This document shows positions 47,061-58,905 of a stretch of DNA of 64,000 nt, piece by piece. Under the pieces are notes generated by a model. It did not search any database. It saw nothing but the letters and a program-made list of their open reading frames with translations, and was not told the DNA's origin. Position numbers and translations under genes: made by a program. The number at the start of each line of letters is the position of its first letter. Position 1 is the first letter of the stretch. Location of the stretch: the NCBI GenBank assembly GCA_961205875.1, contig OY540810.1, forward strand, positions 10,974,001 through 11,038,000, written 5' to 3'. This stretch comes from Sialis fuliginosa. Its lineage: Eukaryota; Arthropoda; Insecta; Megaloptera; Sialidae.

Positions 47061-47136
47061 GGTCGTTTCAAAATTTGTTTCAGATAAACCTAACCTAACT
47101 TGTCTCAGAAGATTTTTGTTAGTTACATTCAAACTT

Positions 47137-47366
47137 AGATAATATTTTGGAATGAATAAACAAAACACCGTATTATTAAATATCTTTTATAAAAAGAAAT
47201 AAATCCCACTTAAAATTACTTTTTTAAAGTAACATAGTGGTCAATAAAGGTAAGAAAGTTGTCTTCTATATAAAGAAAATTGGAAAATTTTAAGTGGGGT
47301 TTATTTCTTTTTATAAAAGATGTTTAATAATACGGTGCTTTGTTTATTGATTCCAAAATATTATCT
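47137..47366. repeat. Long hairpin
   Basis: Arms 47137-47217 and 47286-47366, about 81 bp each, match with few differences (AAATATCTTTTATAAAAAG against CTTTTTATAAAAGATGTTT), with an about 68-base loop. No termini were defined. It adjoins the element at 47376. Confidence 0.65.
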
Positions 47367-47375
47367 GTTTGATGT

Positions 47376-47704
47376 CCGGTATCATAAAGGACCTAACAAA
47401 TTTGTTAGCTAACAAACACTTTCAACTGAGGTATCAAACATATATGACAGTTCTTTTGGAGTTTGTTGATGACTTTGACAAGTTTCGCGCACGCGTTGAA
47501 GGTAAATACAAACGGTATTAAAACAGTGGTGATGTTATGAAAATTATTTTGTACGGTCAAAGATGCCAACTGTGTTACAATTAATTGAAGTGTCACTGCT
47601 CTAAATTCCATAACTAATCCATAGATACTAGTACAGTATTAATACCCCATATGAATGTAATTGCTAGCTAACAAATTTTGTTAGGTCCTTTATAATACCG
47701 GGCA
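47376..47704. mobile_element. Inverted-repeat element (CCGGTATYATAAAGGACC ends)
   Basis: The left end CCGGTATCATAAAGGACC then TAACAAATTTGTTAGCTA is mirrored by the complement at 47662-47702. A solo right end (TTATAATACCGGGCAT) is at 22425-22440. The frame at 47405-47611 is inside. Confidence 0.7.
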
Positions 47705-50379
47705 TGAATGTAACTAACAATATAATCAATGTTTTTTCTTCTGGGACAAGTTTATCTGCAACAAATTTTGAAATGACCCATTTACAATTGCAATATATCA
47801 ACATTATATTATATAGAATCCAAGCTAACAAAATTCGATACTAAAAATATCTATACCTACTACCTCAAACATTATTCAAATATTCGTGAATAAAAAACTA
47901 TCTAAATGGACAGATTGATGGAGGTGAAACTAAAGGTCTTGCAGACAAAGTACAGGTCACTTTTGGTCACTCACAGCTGACATTTGTATCCAATATCCGA
48001 CCCCAGTCGATTGGCTTTTTAAATATTAACGTTATAATTTCCAGAACAGTTCCAGTCGGGATTGATACAGGATGAAAATAAAAACCTACCTATATAAATA
48101 TTGTTTTTTTTTAATATAATACTGTTTGATTATTATTGTCTTATAAAAACTCTATATATTGAAATAAATTTTATTTTATGATTTACATGTCATATTAATC
48201 TTTATGGATTTATATAAATTATATTATTTAAAACTGATTAAATATAAAATTTCAAAACAATTAAACATTTTCTAATTTAAATTAAATTAATATGTATAAA
48301 GAAATATCATTAGTGTTTTAAAAGTCTGGATAAAATTAATGCGATATAAGGTATGTTGTACCGACGTTAAAATAACTTCAAAAATAGAAGAAGAATCATT
48401 TGTAAAAAATCAGATGGCTGAATTTGTAAAGAAAGTTCCAAAAAAAATTATTTAAATTTCGCATTTTAAAATTTAGGTCATATTTTATGATAATTTAAAA
48501 ACATTCTCGAAATATATTTTAATAGTTAATACAATGATAATAATCTCGTAAACTAAATAAGCTAGAAACTTTACATTTTAACTGAATATGAGTTATATGA
48601 CCTCCAGATATAGATGTCAAATAAATTCAGAGGGACGCTACAGAGTATGTGGGGTGTCAAATTCTCAATCAATAAAATTTGACCCAATTTTTATTTTTAT
48701 TTCTAGCTTGCAAGGGACTCCAAACAGTTACCCCACCTCACCGCTATGACTACAGACTGGTCAAAATTAAAATATCAACGAAAAATTATTAAATACAACA
48801 ATTTTTTTGTCTCATTTTAAAACAATCACAACACTTATCGTAACTTCGTTTTTGCGAGGAAGCAATAAAATTAAAATTGAACATAATGTAAAAATATATT
48901 TAATTAATAATATTGATTGACAAAATAAAAAGAAATACGACCTTAAGTGAGATTAAGCTATTACTAAAATCTATCAGAAATCGATCCGGGTTGTCAGAAT
49001 TCCTACTATGAGCATCTCTAGAAGGTATCTAATGGCATACACCTGATTTTTTATTTGTTCAAATCAATTATCGTAAAAATAATACTCGATTAAAAAGTGT
49101 AGAAAAATATGTATTATTATTCACCGTTATTAATATCATAATTTATGTCATAGTCTGCATATTTTTACTTTAAAAATGTATTAAATTCTTTAAATATTTC
49201 TCAAAAAATATTTTCATTAAAATTTAAATTTATACGAAACATGTTCCATATATTATTTTCAACAAATTTCTCTTATAAAGGTTCAAAACTGTACATCTTC
49301 ATTTAAAAGTTATTAAAAATTAAGCCTTAGGCATATTTTTTGGTTGTAATATATATTACCTATATATTATTATAATCATCTTTTATTTTATAATGTTTTC
49401 AACGTCTAAAGACTCATTTTATAGCAAGTAATTAAACTTGTTAGCACTTGAAAACCTCCCCTCAGATTTGCATGATAAATATTAAAGTTGTAAAATGTAG
49501 ATTCATTATATCTGATTAATAACATCCTACAGAGCTCCACAGGGTGTGCGGGGCACGGGAGTGGATTCTACCAACCCACGCCAAAATTAATATAAATTAA
49601 AATTATTCATTATTCATTATTATTATTTACTTCAAAGCATAATACATGTAAATTTATAAAATGCAACTTTGTGAGTTGGTAATTTTATTCACATTTATGA
49701 AATTAAAATAATATATTAAATATTAATTTTTAAAGATATTTCTCCTAATGTGAGATAATCTGAAGAAACATTGTACCCAATAAAATTATGTACATTCTGT
49801 TTATATAAGTATAACCCAATTACTAGTGGTTTTAATTAAATAAACAAATTTTTGAAATTAAGTACTCTCTAAAACTAAATTAGCGAGATATCAAAAATTC
49901 ATAGTGAATATTCACTAATTGAAATAGTTAAAAGTATACCACTATGAATTAGTGATAATAGAATAAATATAAAATCATAACACATACCAATAATCTCTTA
50001 AACATTCATAACCTCACTTCAATCTCAGTTATGAATATGTCAATTATCAAAGGCTAATTTATGAAAGAATCAAAATAAATGAAAAATATTTATTGCAAAC
50101 ACACTAAAAATTAATTGTGAATAGATTTTTCAAGTTTTGTATAAATAAATAATAACTCACTCAAAGCAGTTGATTCGTATACGTTGACAAATCGAAGTTA
50201 GAATAAAAGCCGTTATAGCGCCACTTTCGATTCGAAATCACTATTCTTTTAGTGAAATTTAATATTTCCATCAAAATCTCGACTTCGAAAAAAATCAATA
50301 TCAAATATAATAAAATGCAACAGATATATTTTTTAGTACAATAAATAGAGATTAACATAAAACCCATGAAGAACAAGGT
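47705..50379. other. AT-rich stretch with one repeat B fragment
   Basis: 48600-48780 and 49500-49590 are less AT-rich and share a GGGTGT / CTACAGAG texture but no clear alignment. No gene. Also empty: 39459-40154, 41284-41913 and 43923-45000. Confidence 0.5.
48790..48868 (+). repeat. Repeat B fragment (right end)
   Basis: TTTTTTGTCTCATTTTAAAA, CACTTATCGTAACTTCG and GCGAGGAAGCAATAAA match the terminal 80 bp of B with divergence. Confidence 0.6.
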
Positions 50380-50561
50380 TAGCTAATACAGATTTCTGTT
50401 ATGATAGTCGATAAAACAGGTCGCGCGTACAAATGTCACACACCCATTTTTTGTCTAATAAATTTTTCAAGACACAAAGTAACCTATGTCCTTCCTCAAG
50501 ATGAAAAGGTAACAAACAGACAGACAGACACACTTTCGCATTTATAATATTAGTATGGATG
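50380..50561 (+). repeat. Family A copy lacking the head
   Basis: Starts at GGTTAGCTAATACAGATTTC and ends CATTTATAATATTAGTATGG. It includes AAATGTCACACACCCATTTT and an AACAGACAGACAGACACA run. It is truncated just before the CGACTTCG head. Confidence 0.75.
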
Positions 50562-51044
50562 GAAAACTATATAAAATTGATAAAAAATAATGTTCATTAT
50601 TCTTATACAGTACAAGCTTTGAACATTCTACCATATTCCACGTAATATGTACCTATATATATAATATATAAAACTAATGCGGAAATTCTGTAAGGCACAC
50701 ATGAAATATTTATACACAGGAATAAAATATATTATATTTTTTCTAAAGGGCATAAAAAAAATTTCCGCTCGCCTCGCCACCACTGGTCTAACAAATGGCG
50801 TGGCAGAGCGCATGGGAAAACAAGAAGAATGATGATAAAGTAGGTTTGAGATGCAAATTGGTGGTAAATTCAACACAGCACTCTAGATGGCGTAGTAGTA
50901 GGTAGGCTGTACCGGTTGTAGTGCCAATGGAGGGGGTAACCAGTTGTTGTAATGGCTGGCGTACATTACGCAGTCACGTCGTGTATGTACAACTGGGCGA
51001 TGACGTGTGTGAAGATCTCCTTCAATTTGTGCTCTATTCGTGCA
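50562..51044. other. Partly G+C-richer stretch, no gene recognised
   Basis: 50880-51040 contains a short minus-strand run reading ARIEHKLKEIFTHVIAQLYI before a stop. This is too short to call. Confidence 0.45.
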
Positions 51045-51110
51045 TAGATACAGGGTGGTTCATAACTCTTACATTTTTTTTTATCCATTTTGACCTTCTC
51101 TGAATCAATA
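51045..51110 (+). repeat. TACAGGGTGGTTC-headed fragment
   Basis: TACAGGGTGGTTCATAAC followed by ATCCATTTTGACCTTCTCTG. The second block recurs at 55475-55510 just upstream of the neuroligin exon. Confidence 0.55.
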
Positions 51111-51368
51111 CTAACCATTTTTTATAATTGAGATATAGGTTTAACATTGTTGAGTATTTTGCTATCGATATAACTGAATTTTATAAACTAGTGAAATAGG
51201 AAAATATTTTCACAAAATCCAACCATCGATGGAGCTCCCCGAATTACCTGATAGTCATTAGACTTTTGGCAAAAACAAATTTCTGTTACCAGAAAATTAA
51301 CATTTTTGACTATCTATAGTTTTTACATTTCAATTTTTTTTTTCATAAATGCAAATTTATAAATAAAC

Positions 51369-51785
51369 TAGTGGACCCATCCCGGTTCAATAATAAATTT
51401 TATATTTCACCCCCTGTCCCGCCCAAAAATAAATTGTTTAAAAATCACACCATAAATACACATTTTCATAAATATCTCGACTCCAGCGTCACTTATACTG
51501 GGTTCAAAAAAAAAAGATAACAGAGCACCAAAAGAACATATGGTGTAAATATGGCTTCGATACGTCCAGTGATTTAGACCTGATGATATCACATAAAAAA
51601 AAGTTTTGGTGTATTTTTTATATGGAAAAAAATACAATTTTTCGAAATATCTGAGTCTAAAAATCTATAAACTTATCAGAGTACTAAACGAACACATGGT
51701 GTGAATATGGCTTCGATACGTCCAGTGGTTTAGGCCTAATGGGAACACTTACATACGCACCAACGTTTTTATATATTAAGATGGC
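51369..51785 (+). repeat. Retroelement-like segment with an internal duplication
   Basis: Starts GTGGACCCATCCCGGTTC and ends near TTTTTATATATTAAGATGG. The phrase ATATGGCTTCGATACGTCCA followed by GTGRTTTAGRCCT occurs twice (about 51548 and 51704), with preceding ACACATGGTGTGAATATGG also duplicated. The frame at 51407-51637 lies within. Confidence 0.55.
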
Positions 51786-53076
51786 AAACATTTCATATTT
51801 TTCTGAAATAAGTGTTTATTTATAAAAATACCGAAGCGCATTTCGTTTAACAATAAGTGTACGAAAGAAATACTTTTTTAAATTGTCCCTCACAGCGATA
51901 GAAATCTTTTCCATTCATTGCCCTCACAAACACACACAATAAGATAAATAAACAATTGAGAACAGATGTATAACAGCAGCGACAACAATGACATATAAAA
52001 TCCAGGCCGACTGTGGTTTAAAATAACATCGTAGCCTACTTCGTCGTTCACTCAATATTGGATGTACTTTTTCCGGTTTGGTGTCGGTAAAACAGTGGTC
52101 TGCATTACTGCGGACCGGAATCTCATCGTTTGCCGCACAGCTTCCGTTACAGGATTAATAAATTAGTACCGGGCCGTGCTGCACACCCTTTCACCCCCAT
52201 ACCCGCTATCACATCCACCCAACGTATAGTGGGTCAAACAGATAGGTTGTTGGACAAAAAGAAATGGTTGTATTAAATAAATTTTTATTAGAAACAATAT
52301 TTAATCGATTTTAAAATTTAAAAATATATGCTTTTAAGATTCTGAAGATATCTACTATGTCCGTGGACTGTTTGAAACCTCTTGCAGACGCTATTTTTGA
52401 GTTAAAAATTAAAATTACCAATATAGTTAAATTTTACTTATTACGATTTAAATTTTGAGACATAAATTTTGAAAAATAAAAAAATTACCTATTCTAAGAC
52501 TACCCTATTTCTCTAAAATTTGAAACGATACTGTTGACTTTAGTAATTTTCATTGACAGTATCCGATTTTTTGAGTCAGTAGTTTCCGTGAAAAAGGGAG
52601 GATGGGATTATTGACTATTTAAAACTCCTTACAGTTTCTATTTTATAAATAAAAAATAAAATCGAATTTAAATGATTGAGATCTACATTTTGATAACCCA
52701 CATGCCTTTTTTACCTATCTAGTTCTATGCTCCCTCCTCCCTAAAAAAATCAAACATGTTTTATCTTTATCTAGGAGGTATAACTTTACATCTTCATTAA
52801 AAATTTTAAGTTTCTAACTTATGCAGATTACGGAAGAGAAAGTAAGATTAATAGGGTTTCTTCGGAACTCTAAAAACGTCATTAATATTATACAACAGTG
52901 CCCAATTTGATGTTTTTTATATTAAACGGAAAATCTGATACATACGCAAAACAAATTAGTATTTTTGTATGACTTCTTTGATACTATAAAATACAATGTT
53001 TAAATTTAAAAAAAATCGAATATAAAAAATGATTATTTTATATTAAAAAAATGATAATTTGCACGTGACTCAATTA
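51786..53076. other. No gene; G+C-richer block at 52040-52230
   Basis: The block is CpG-containing and not obviously repetitive. The remainder is AT-rich. Confidence 0.45.
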
Positions 53077-53341
53077 CAGCCTAGCTAATAAAATTTGCTA
53101 TCATAGCTAGCTTGTAAACACTTTCAAACGGGGTTTCAAATATATGAAAGTTTTCTTTTAGTTTTTGACAGATAATGCATGCGCAGTAAGTTGGTTTTTA
53201 CTGTTTTTACTCAAAAGTGTAGTAATTACACTTTAGTATTTACTATGCAACTATCAGTAAAATTTTCCAAGAGAACTCTCATATGTTTGATACCCCGTTT
53301 GAAAGTGTTTGCAAGCTTGCAAATATTTGTTAACTAGACTG
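53077..53341. mobile_element. 265-bp TA-flanked inverted-repeat element
   Basis: The ends are CAGCCTAGCTAATAAAATTT and the complement of CAGTCTAGTTAACAAATATT; TA on both sides. The subterminal ACACTTTCAAACGGGGT and its inverted partner also occur, diverged, in the element at 47376-47704. Confidence 0.75.
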
Positions 53342-54177
53342 TAAGTAATACTGGACATTGTATTTGAACGAAATGAGACCGAGGCATTCCTAAACTCTCG
53401 TTTCGTGTGACAGACCCTATTTAACACTTTTGACCAGATCTTTTAAGATCCTTCCCACTGTGCATTACGCCGCCACCTTTACGCTCCTGGCACGTTACCC
53501 AGTTTTAGCGTAACCCCTTTTGTCATGGCGGTCAGTTAACGGCTATCGGTTTACATTAAGTTTACCCTGATTTTTTTCTCTGTTCATTTTTTTCATAGTA
53601 AACAGACGCTAATAGCCAAGAGCGTTTTATTGCACTAATTTATGTTTTGTTTGATAAAATGGGGCAAGCTTTAATTATTAATTGCGTTTTCTCGGTGACT
53701 TTGTAGATTATATACAACATTTTGTACTCTCGTATTTTGTGTTTTTGTTCAGCCAACTATGCTGGTAGGATTATATTTATATAAGTATAGGTATTAATTA
53801 TATTATCCATTCAATTAATTCATAAATATATTAAGTGCTATTGTGTATAATATGTACAATACATATGTTACTAAACAAATATATTTATATATTATTTAAA
53901 ATACACATAATGACTGTGTATGATTATGATTTAAATCACTGTTTTGGTTATTTATACGCTTTTGAAAACCAAATAGAAAATGTATTTTAGTGTATAATTT
54001 ATAATTAATGCCATTTTGTTATTAATAAATCATTATGGTTATATTTATATGTAATAATACGTTTTAACTGCTAAGTACTTAAGTATTAAATACATATAAT
54101 CTTGTTTTTCTTTAAATAAATGTGATTTCATGGATATTTATTACTTGTTTTAATTCGTATAAATTATAATTAATAAG
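53342..54177. other. No gene; G+C-richer block at 53390-53560
   Basis: Nothing recognised in the block or in the AT-rich 53600-54177; 54561-55474 is also empty. Confidence 0.45.
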
Positions 54178-54350
54178 CGCATTGGACCCGGTGTTACCCG
54201 GGAATATAAAATTAATCTGTAATAAACCTATTTAACATAGATACCTCTCCGACGATTTTTTTTCTGACTTCATGAAATTAACATAAAATATCCTCAAATT
54301 ATATATACTGTTAGTGACAAAACCATGCGCAGACAGATGCGGTGAAAGAC
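54178..54350 (+). repeat. Family I repeat, 3'-shortened
   Basis: CATTGGACCCGGTGTTACCC, GGGAATATAAAATTAATCTG and AATAAACCTATTTAACATAG match the left half of 10048-10335. It runs into an inverted family J copy. Confidence 0.65.
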
Positions 54351-54560
54351 TTTTTTTTAGTCGATTTTATTTTTTTCTTATTTTTTTATTTTTCTCTTTT
54401 GAGTGGCGTATTTTAGTATTTTTCAAGTCCATGGTCAGATTCTGATAAAATTTATATGGAACATACATATATGCATATATTTATCGGAGTTATACCTGAA
54501 CATTCATAAAAAATATATATTGTCGAATTGAGAACCTCCTTATTTTTATAAGTCGGTTAA
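54349..54560 (-). repeat. Family J repeat, inverted
   Basis: Complement of 34591-34828: TTTCAAGTCCATGGTCAGAT, GTCGAATTGAGAACCTCC and TAAGTCGGTTAA at its outer end. Confidence 0.7.
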
Positions 54561-55474
54561 AAATGTTGAGAAACACTGTATTAAATAATCATTGTTGACA
54601 TGTTGAAGCGAACCACTTGTGAAAACCAGTTTTAAAATCTCAGACAATACAAAATAAAATAAACTAGTCAAGTAACATTCAAGTTAAGAACATCCATTTT
54701 TCTTTGCATACGAAGCTAAGTTAACAAATGTACAGTACCCCCCCCCCACCTTGCGTTTCGTATAACCAGCCCGGCCAATTACCACAGATCGATTTTCTCC
54801 TGTTTATTTATTTACATATGATTGGTCGTGTTTTTTCTCTCTTTTCTCTGGGAGTGTAATTCCAAAGGTGCTGATGCGTTTTTGATGTCCACAATTACTT
54901 ATTCTTGTTTTGATAATGGTCTTTAAATATTTAAACGCCTAGTCTCGGCAATTGATTATTGGGTATATTTGATTGGGTGTTTTAGTAATTTCGTTAGTTT
55001 TCAAGATTATACACTATTTGAAAGTAATACTTACCCCAAACTATTTGAAAGTAATATTTATCCCAAAAATATTTAAAATAAATGAAACTAGTTTTCTAAA
55101 ATTCCATATACAATGATTAATGATTTTTAAATAGTGGTATTTTCGATTTTTTATTATTTTGAAGGTTTTTTCAACTCGTAAATAGGGGTAATTTCTTGAA
55201 ATTTTCAAAAAATGAAAAGCGATGCTCACTTTTGATGCATTTTTGAACACGTTATTATTACATTTATTTTAAATACTATAAGTTTATAAAATGCTTCTTT
55301 CCTTCTTTCTTTCTTTATGAAACACAATCGTTCAAATACTGTTAAAAATACGGTTAAAAATAAAATAAAATTCAAAAAGAGATATTTAATTTGATTATAA
55401 TAACGATTATATTACTTATTTCATCAAAAGTAAATATTACTAAATCGATTTTCTTCGAATTTGTAATTTTCAAT

Positions 55475-55512
55475 ATCCATTTTGACCTTCCCTGAATCCA
55501 TTCTCTAGAAAC
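55475..55512 (+). repeat. Repeat fragment upstream of the neuroligin exon
   Basis: ATCCATTTTGACCTTCCCTG then AATCCATTCTC, matching 51085-51110 with one or two changes. It ends about 50 bp before the acceptor. Confidence 0.55.
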
Positions 55513-55560
55513 CCCCTATGAACTTTTCGATATATAATATTGATTTTATTACTTTTACAG

Positions 55561-55758
55561 GTTTCCTGAACGCAAACACCGACGATAACCAGCGTTCGCC
55601 TGCCAACTACGGCCTCATGGACCAAATAGCTGCACTACATTGGCTGCAAGAGAACATCGCAGCGTTCGGCGGTGACCCGACCAACGTCACTATCGTCGGT
55701 CAAGGAACGGGGGCGGCTTGCGTCCACTTCCTTATGACATCCAGCGCTGTACCAGACG
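55561..55758 (+). CDS. Nlg: Internal exon of a neuroligin (partial gene)
   Basis: Neuroligins are postsynaptic transmembrane adhesion proteins whose extracellular domain is a cholinesterase-like alpha/beta hydrolase fold that binds neurexin. This exon encodes 65 complete codons plus two split glycine codons from the middle of that fold. Visible family motifs in order: GFLNAN at the start, ANYGLMDQIAALHW (about residues 14-27), the FGGDP motif (about 35-39), then VTIVGQGTGAACVHF. The nucleophile elbow, GESAG in active cholinesterases, reads GQGTG, so the catalytic serine is absent, as is usual for neuroligins. The exon follows a T-rich tract ending in ttttacag and is followed by gtgagt. Both junctions split a codon after its first base (phase 1-1), so the 198-bp exon is symmetric. 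It is much richer in G+C than the flanking DNA. The open frame before 55561 is intronic read-through. Which neuroligin paralogue this is cannot be settled from one exon. Gliotactin or another cholinesterase-like adhesion protein is less likely. Confidence 0.93.
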
Positions 55759-55783
55759 GTGAGTGTTTATATTAATCAACTAT

Positions 55784-55810
55784 CTGTGCCCGCGGCTTCG
55801 CTCGCTTAGG
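55784..55810 (+). repeat. Retroelement head fragment beside the exon donor
   Basis: CTGTGCCCGCGGCTTCGCTC starts 25 bp after the neuroligin splice donor. Its complement occurs at 29856-29883 (GAGCGAAGCCGCGGGCAC). Confidence 0.6.
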
Positions 55811-58454
55811 TTAAATATATGATATCGCGAAATTTATTTTAGATCTTTTTACTCTACACAATTCTTTACTACATTATATTGTTCAATATTTAATGGTTTA
55901 GGCAGCATTGCAAAAGAGCGCGCTGGCGGAAAACTTTCTTCCGACTTGATTTACTATTATCGTCACTGCTTATTCTTTATGTTTCCTAACGTAACAAAAT
56001 ATATACATACTAAAACCTATCTATAAATAAATTAAAAAACACACGTAAATCGGATAAGTGGTACTCTTCTTAGCAGTGTAACAATTGATTTTATTTTGAC
56101 GATATCTTTACTCGTAGTTGGTGAATCATTTCAGAATTATGATTGGAGCTTTTTATAATCTTTTAATGTCTCGTGCCAAATGAAACACTTATGGAATCAC
56201 TCGATTCGTCTGTAACAGGCGATTTTCTCTGAAGCTATTCGATGCAAAATTTGAAATTTAACACAAAGATAGTGTGTTGTGGAACAATTAGAGCAGTGAA
56301 GTATAAAAAGTTCAATTTTGATTCTGGTGATTTATTTCAGGAGGTAAATTGGGAAATGGAAAAAAAATCAAGTTCATCGTGTAGGGCCTGTAGGGTGTCA
56401 AATGAAAACTTATTGAAGCACAAATTCAATTTTTTAAATATATTTCGTTTTAAAAAAAGCAAAACATTTTTAACGATGCAAAGAACAACTTTTGTCCTTA
56501 TACGTTTTTTTTAATTTTCAATAATTGAAATGAGGGGGGATGGCACAGAACATTAATTGTGCATGTGTAGCTTACACTTGTCTTAATTTTTTTGTAGTTA
56601 GCTACAAAATTTAGGCTTACTCGTGATATTTTTTTAATTTTCCGAAAAATACCTTAACACCATTTCTAAGTCTCATTTCTAAAAATCGGCGTAAGGTGGA
56701 TAAAACAACAATCAAAATGACTTCTCGTGATTGCTCGCGCATTCTAAAAAGGCCTCAATTTCAAATATTAAATTAAGGTCAAATATTCCATAATACTTCT
56801 ACGTTTTATGATTTTCGATAATATAAAAGTTGATAGAGGTACATTTAAAAGTGAATATATGATAAATACGTTTGATGTTACAAATGACAATTTAAACGGA
56901 TACAATTCGATTCAAAGGCTAAAATTCAAATAGTTATTTACTGAGGTTTATGTTTCATTTTTTAATTTATATGTACACAATCTGTTTTGACATTAATGAC
57001 AAAGCATTTACTTCAAAATACGATATTAAATTTCGTTAGTGACAATTATACATATATTTTCATGGAAAAGTGAAAAGATATCAATGGATGAAAATGGGAA
57101 TATGATACATTGAGAATAACATGATTTACATTTTACAGACGGACACTTCCGGTTCAAAGGAACTAAACGTCTGTTTATTTCTTCTTCTCTCTTTCTCGCA
57201 CTTTCACAATCTCTTTATCTCTTTCTACCTTTTGTGAAGATTCCTTTTGAAGAATCATCCTACACCCCCTCCCCCTCCCTCGTTATTACATGATTCATTT
57301 GATTGAGAATTACATTTCCGCTATGTGAAGACAAATTCAAAATTTTACGCTTAAAGTCCTCCCTATAAACTGCGCTCATGGTTTTCATTCATTTTTATTT
57401 TCTTTATACTTACTGAGTTTTCTTTTTTCTTGTTAAATTGCTAGAAAATTGTTCTGTGATATTGTTGATGGCTTCTTTTACACAATTATTTAGATATGAA
57501 AATTTATATATGTACATTTATTTCACGTTCCAGAAAATACTCACAGGAGTTGGTTGCTATAACTGCTTTAGGAGTTAAAAAAGGCAACGAGTCATAAAAC
57601 AGCTACGTTAATTAGCCCCTTAAGGGATTTTATTTCATATTTTACTCCTTTTTGTTACAAAAAATGTGACATTATGAATATTTCGTTGGAAATTTTTCAC
57701 TAAGCCTGTTATAATTTTTTATTTATTATACAGGAAGATTCAGGACTGGCGTGCCAAGCATTAAGGGCTAAAGCCGATCAAAAAATTGTCAATGTTTGGG
57801 AATTTTTTTCATAGGTATACTTGATTATTTAAGGATCGGATAGAGAACATTTTATTAAGTAAATATTCAACTTATTCAATACCAATTTTTATTGAAAAAT
57901 ATTAAAAATTTAAATTTAAGTTATAAAGCCTCGTTGTGACGATCAAAAAAAAATTCGAAATTTAAAAAATCAAAAAAAAAATGTATATCTTTATGAATTT
58001 AGTTATCGTTTTTTATTCAAGCAGTTTTAAAAAAGACTAGTTATCAAAATTTAAAAAAAAGGCTATGTACAGACTTAGTCACTGCGAATTATACGAAAAT
58101 TAAAAAAAATCGATTCATTAGACTCACTGAGACAAAGTCGAAAAAAATCGTTTCGAAAAATACGCGTTAAAAGTTTTCTGAGGGTCATAACCGGCCGCGT
58201 TATCTGGTCTCACTAAATTGATTGTGACTCAGTCAATTTTCGGAATTTTTACTTAATTTTTTTTCAAATATCACATATCTGTGTATCGGTCTGAGCTCGA
58301 TTTTTGAATTTTCCGAATTACTTTGAAACAGTGCGAATTAGAGAAAAATGATCAAGTTAAAAACTATAGGTAATATTATTATCTATAATTTATGTTCCAT
58401 TCATTTTTTCGAATTTTTTTTTATTTTAATTATATTTCAAATAGTTCATAACAG
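55811..58454. other. Intronic stretch, no feature recognised
   Basis: A pyrimidine-rich tract lies at 57172-57290, followed by C-rich runs. The frame at 56242-56514 is unsupported. Confidence 0.5.
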
Positions 58455-58905
58455 AGAATAAATATATGTCATAAGTGCCATGGGACTTTCTTATACGTAT
58501 TACAGATATTGAACAGTGTTCGTACGTGTTTGCCGTAGGTACCATGGCACTTTCTTATATGTAAAACTCAGTGTGGATGATTCTAAGTAATTATTTAAAA
58601 AAGTATTACTGGTTAAATCATAAATGTTGGAAAAGAAATTAATGTAACATAAATTATAAATAATATACTTAACAATTTTTAATATTCAAAAATTGACAAG
58701 AGTAAACAACCGTTTCCGGTTAAGTAATTACTTTTTTTTAAATCATTTGATGCATGTTGTAGAGAATATTATTATCTTTAATTTATGTCTCAATTATCTT
58801 TTATTAATATGTCAGAACTTTTTTTTATAAAATTTGAATCACGTGCACTATTCACTCTCAGGTTTACGTATAAGAAAGTCCCGTGGCTCACATGGAAAAT
58901 TTTTT
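58455..58905. mobile_element. Family E inverted-repeat element, second copy
   Basis: AAGTGCCATGGGACTTTCTT at the left, a repeated unit GTAGGTACCATGGCACTTTC at about 58536, and GTATAAGAAAGTCCCGTGG at the right in inverted orientation. It has the same doubled left end as 40733-41283. Confidence 0.6.

Larger units (their letters stand above)
1..55560 (+). other. Inferred upstream intron of the neuroligin gene
   Basis: Inference: the acceptor at 55559-55560 closes an intron whose donor was not found. No upstream neuroligin coding (the HGG or NYRLG region expected just before GFLN) was recognised on the + strand here, so the intron probably begins beyond the window. Other genes nested in it cannot be excluded. 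Confidence 0.6.

Noticed and set aside
57130..57290. Acceptor-like ttttacag at 57139 as start of the next neuroligin exon
   Set aside because: The following frame does not match the expected continuation of the fold and degenerates into pyrimidine-rich low complexity.
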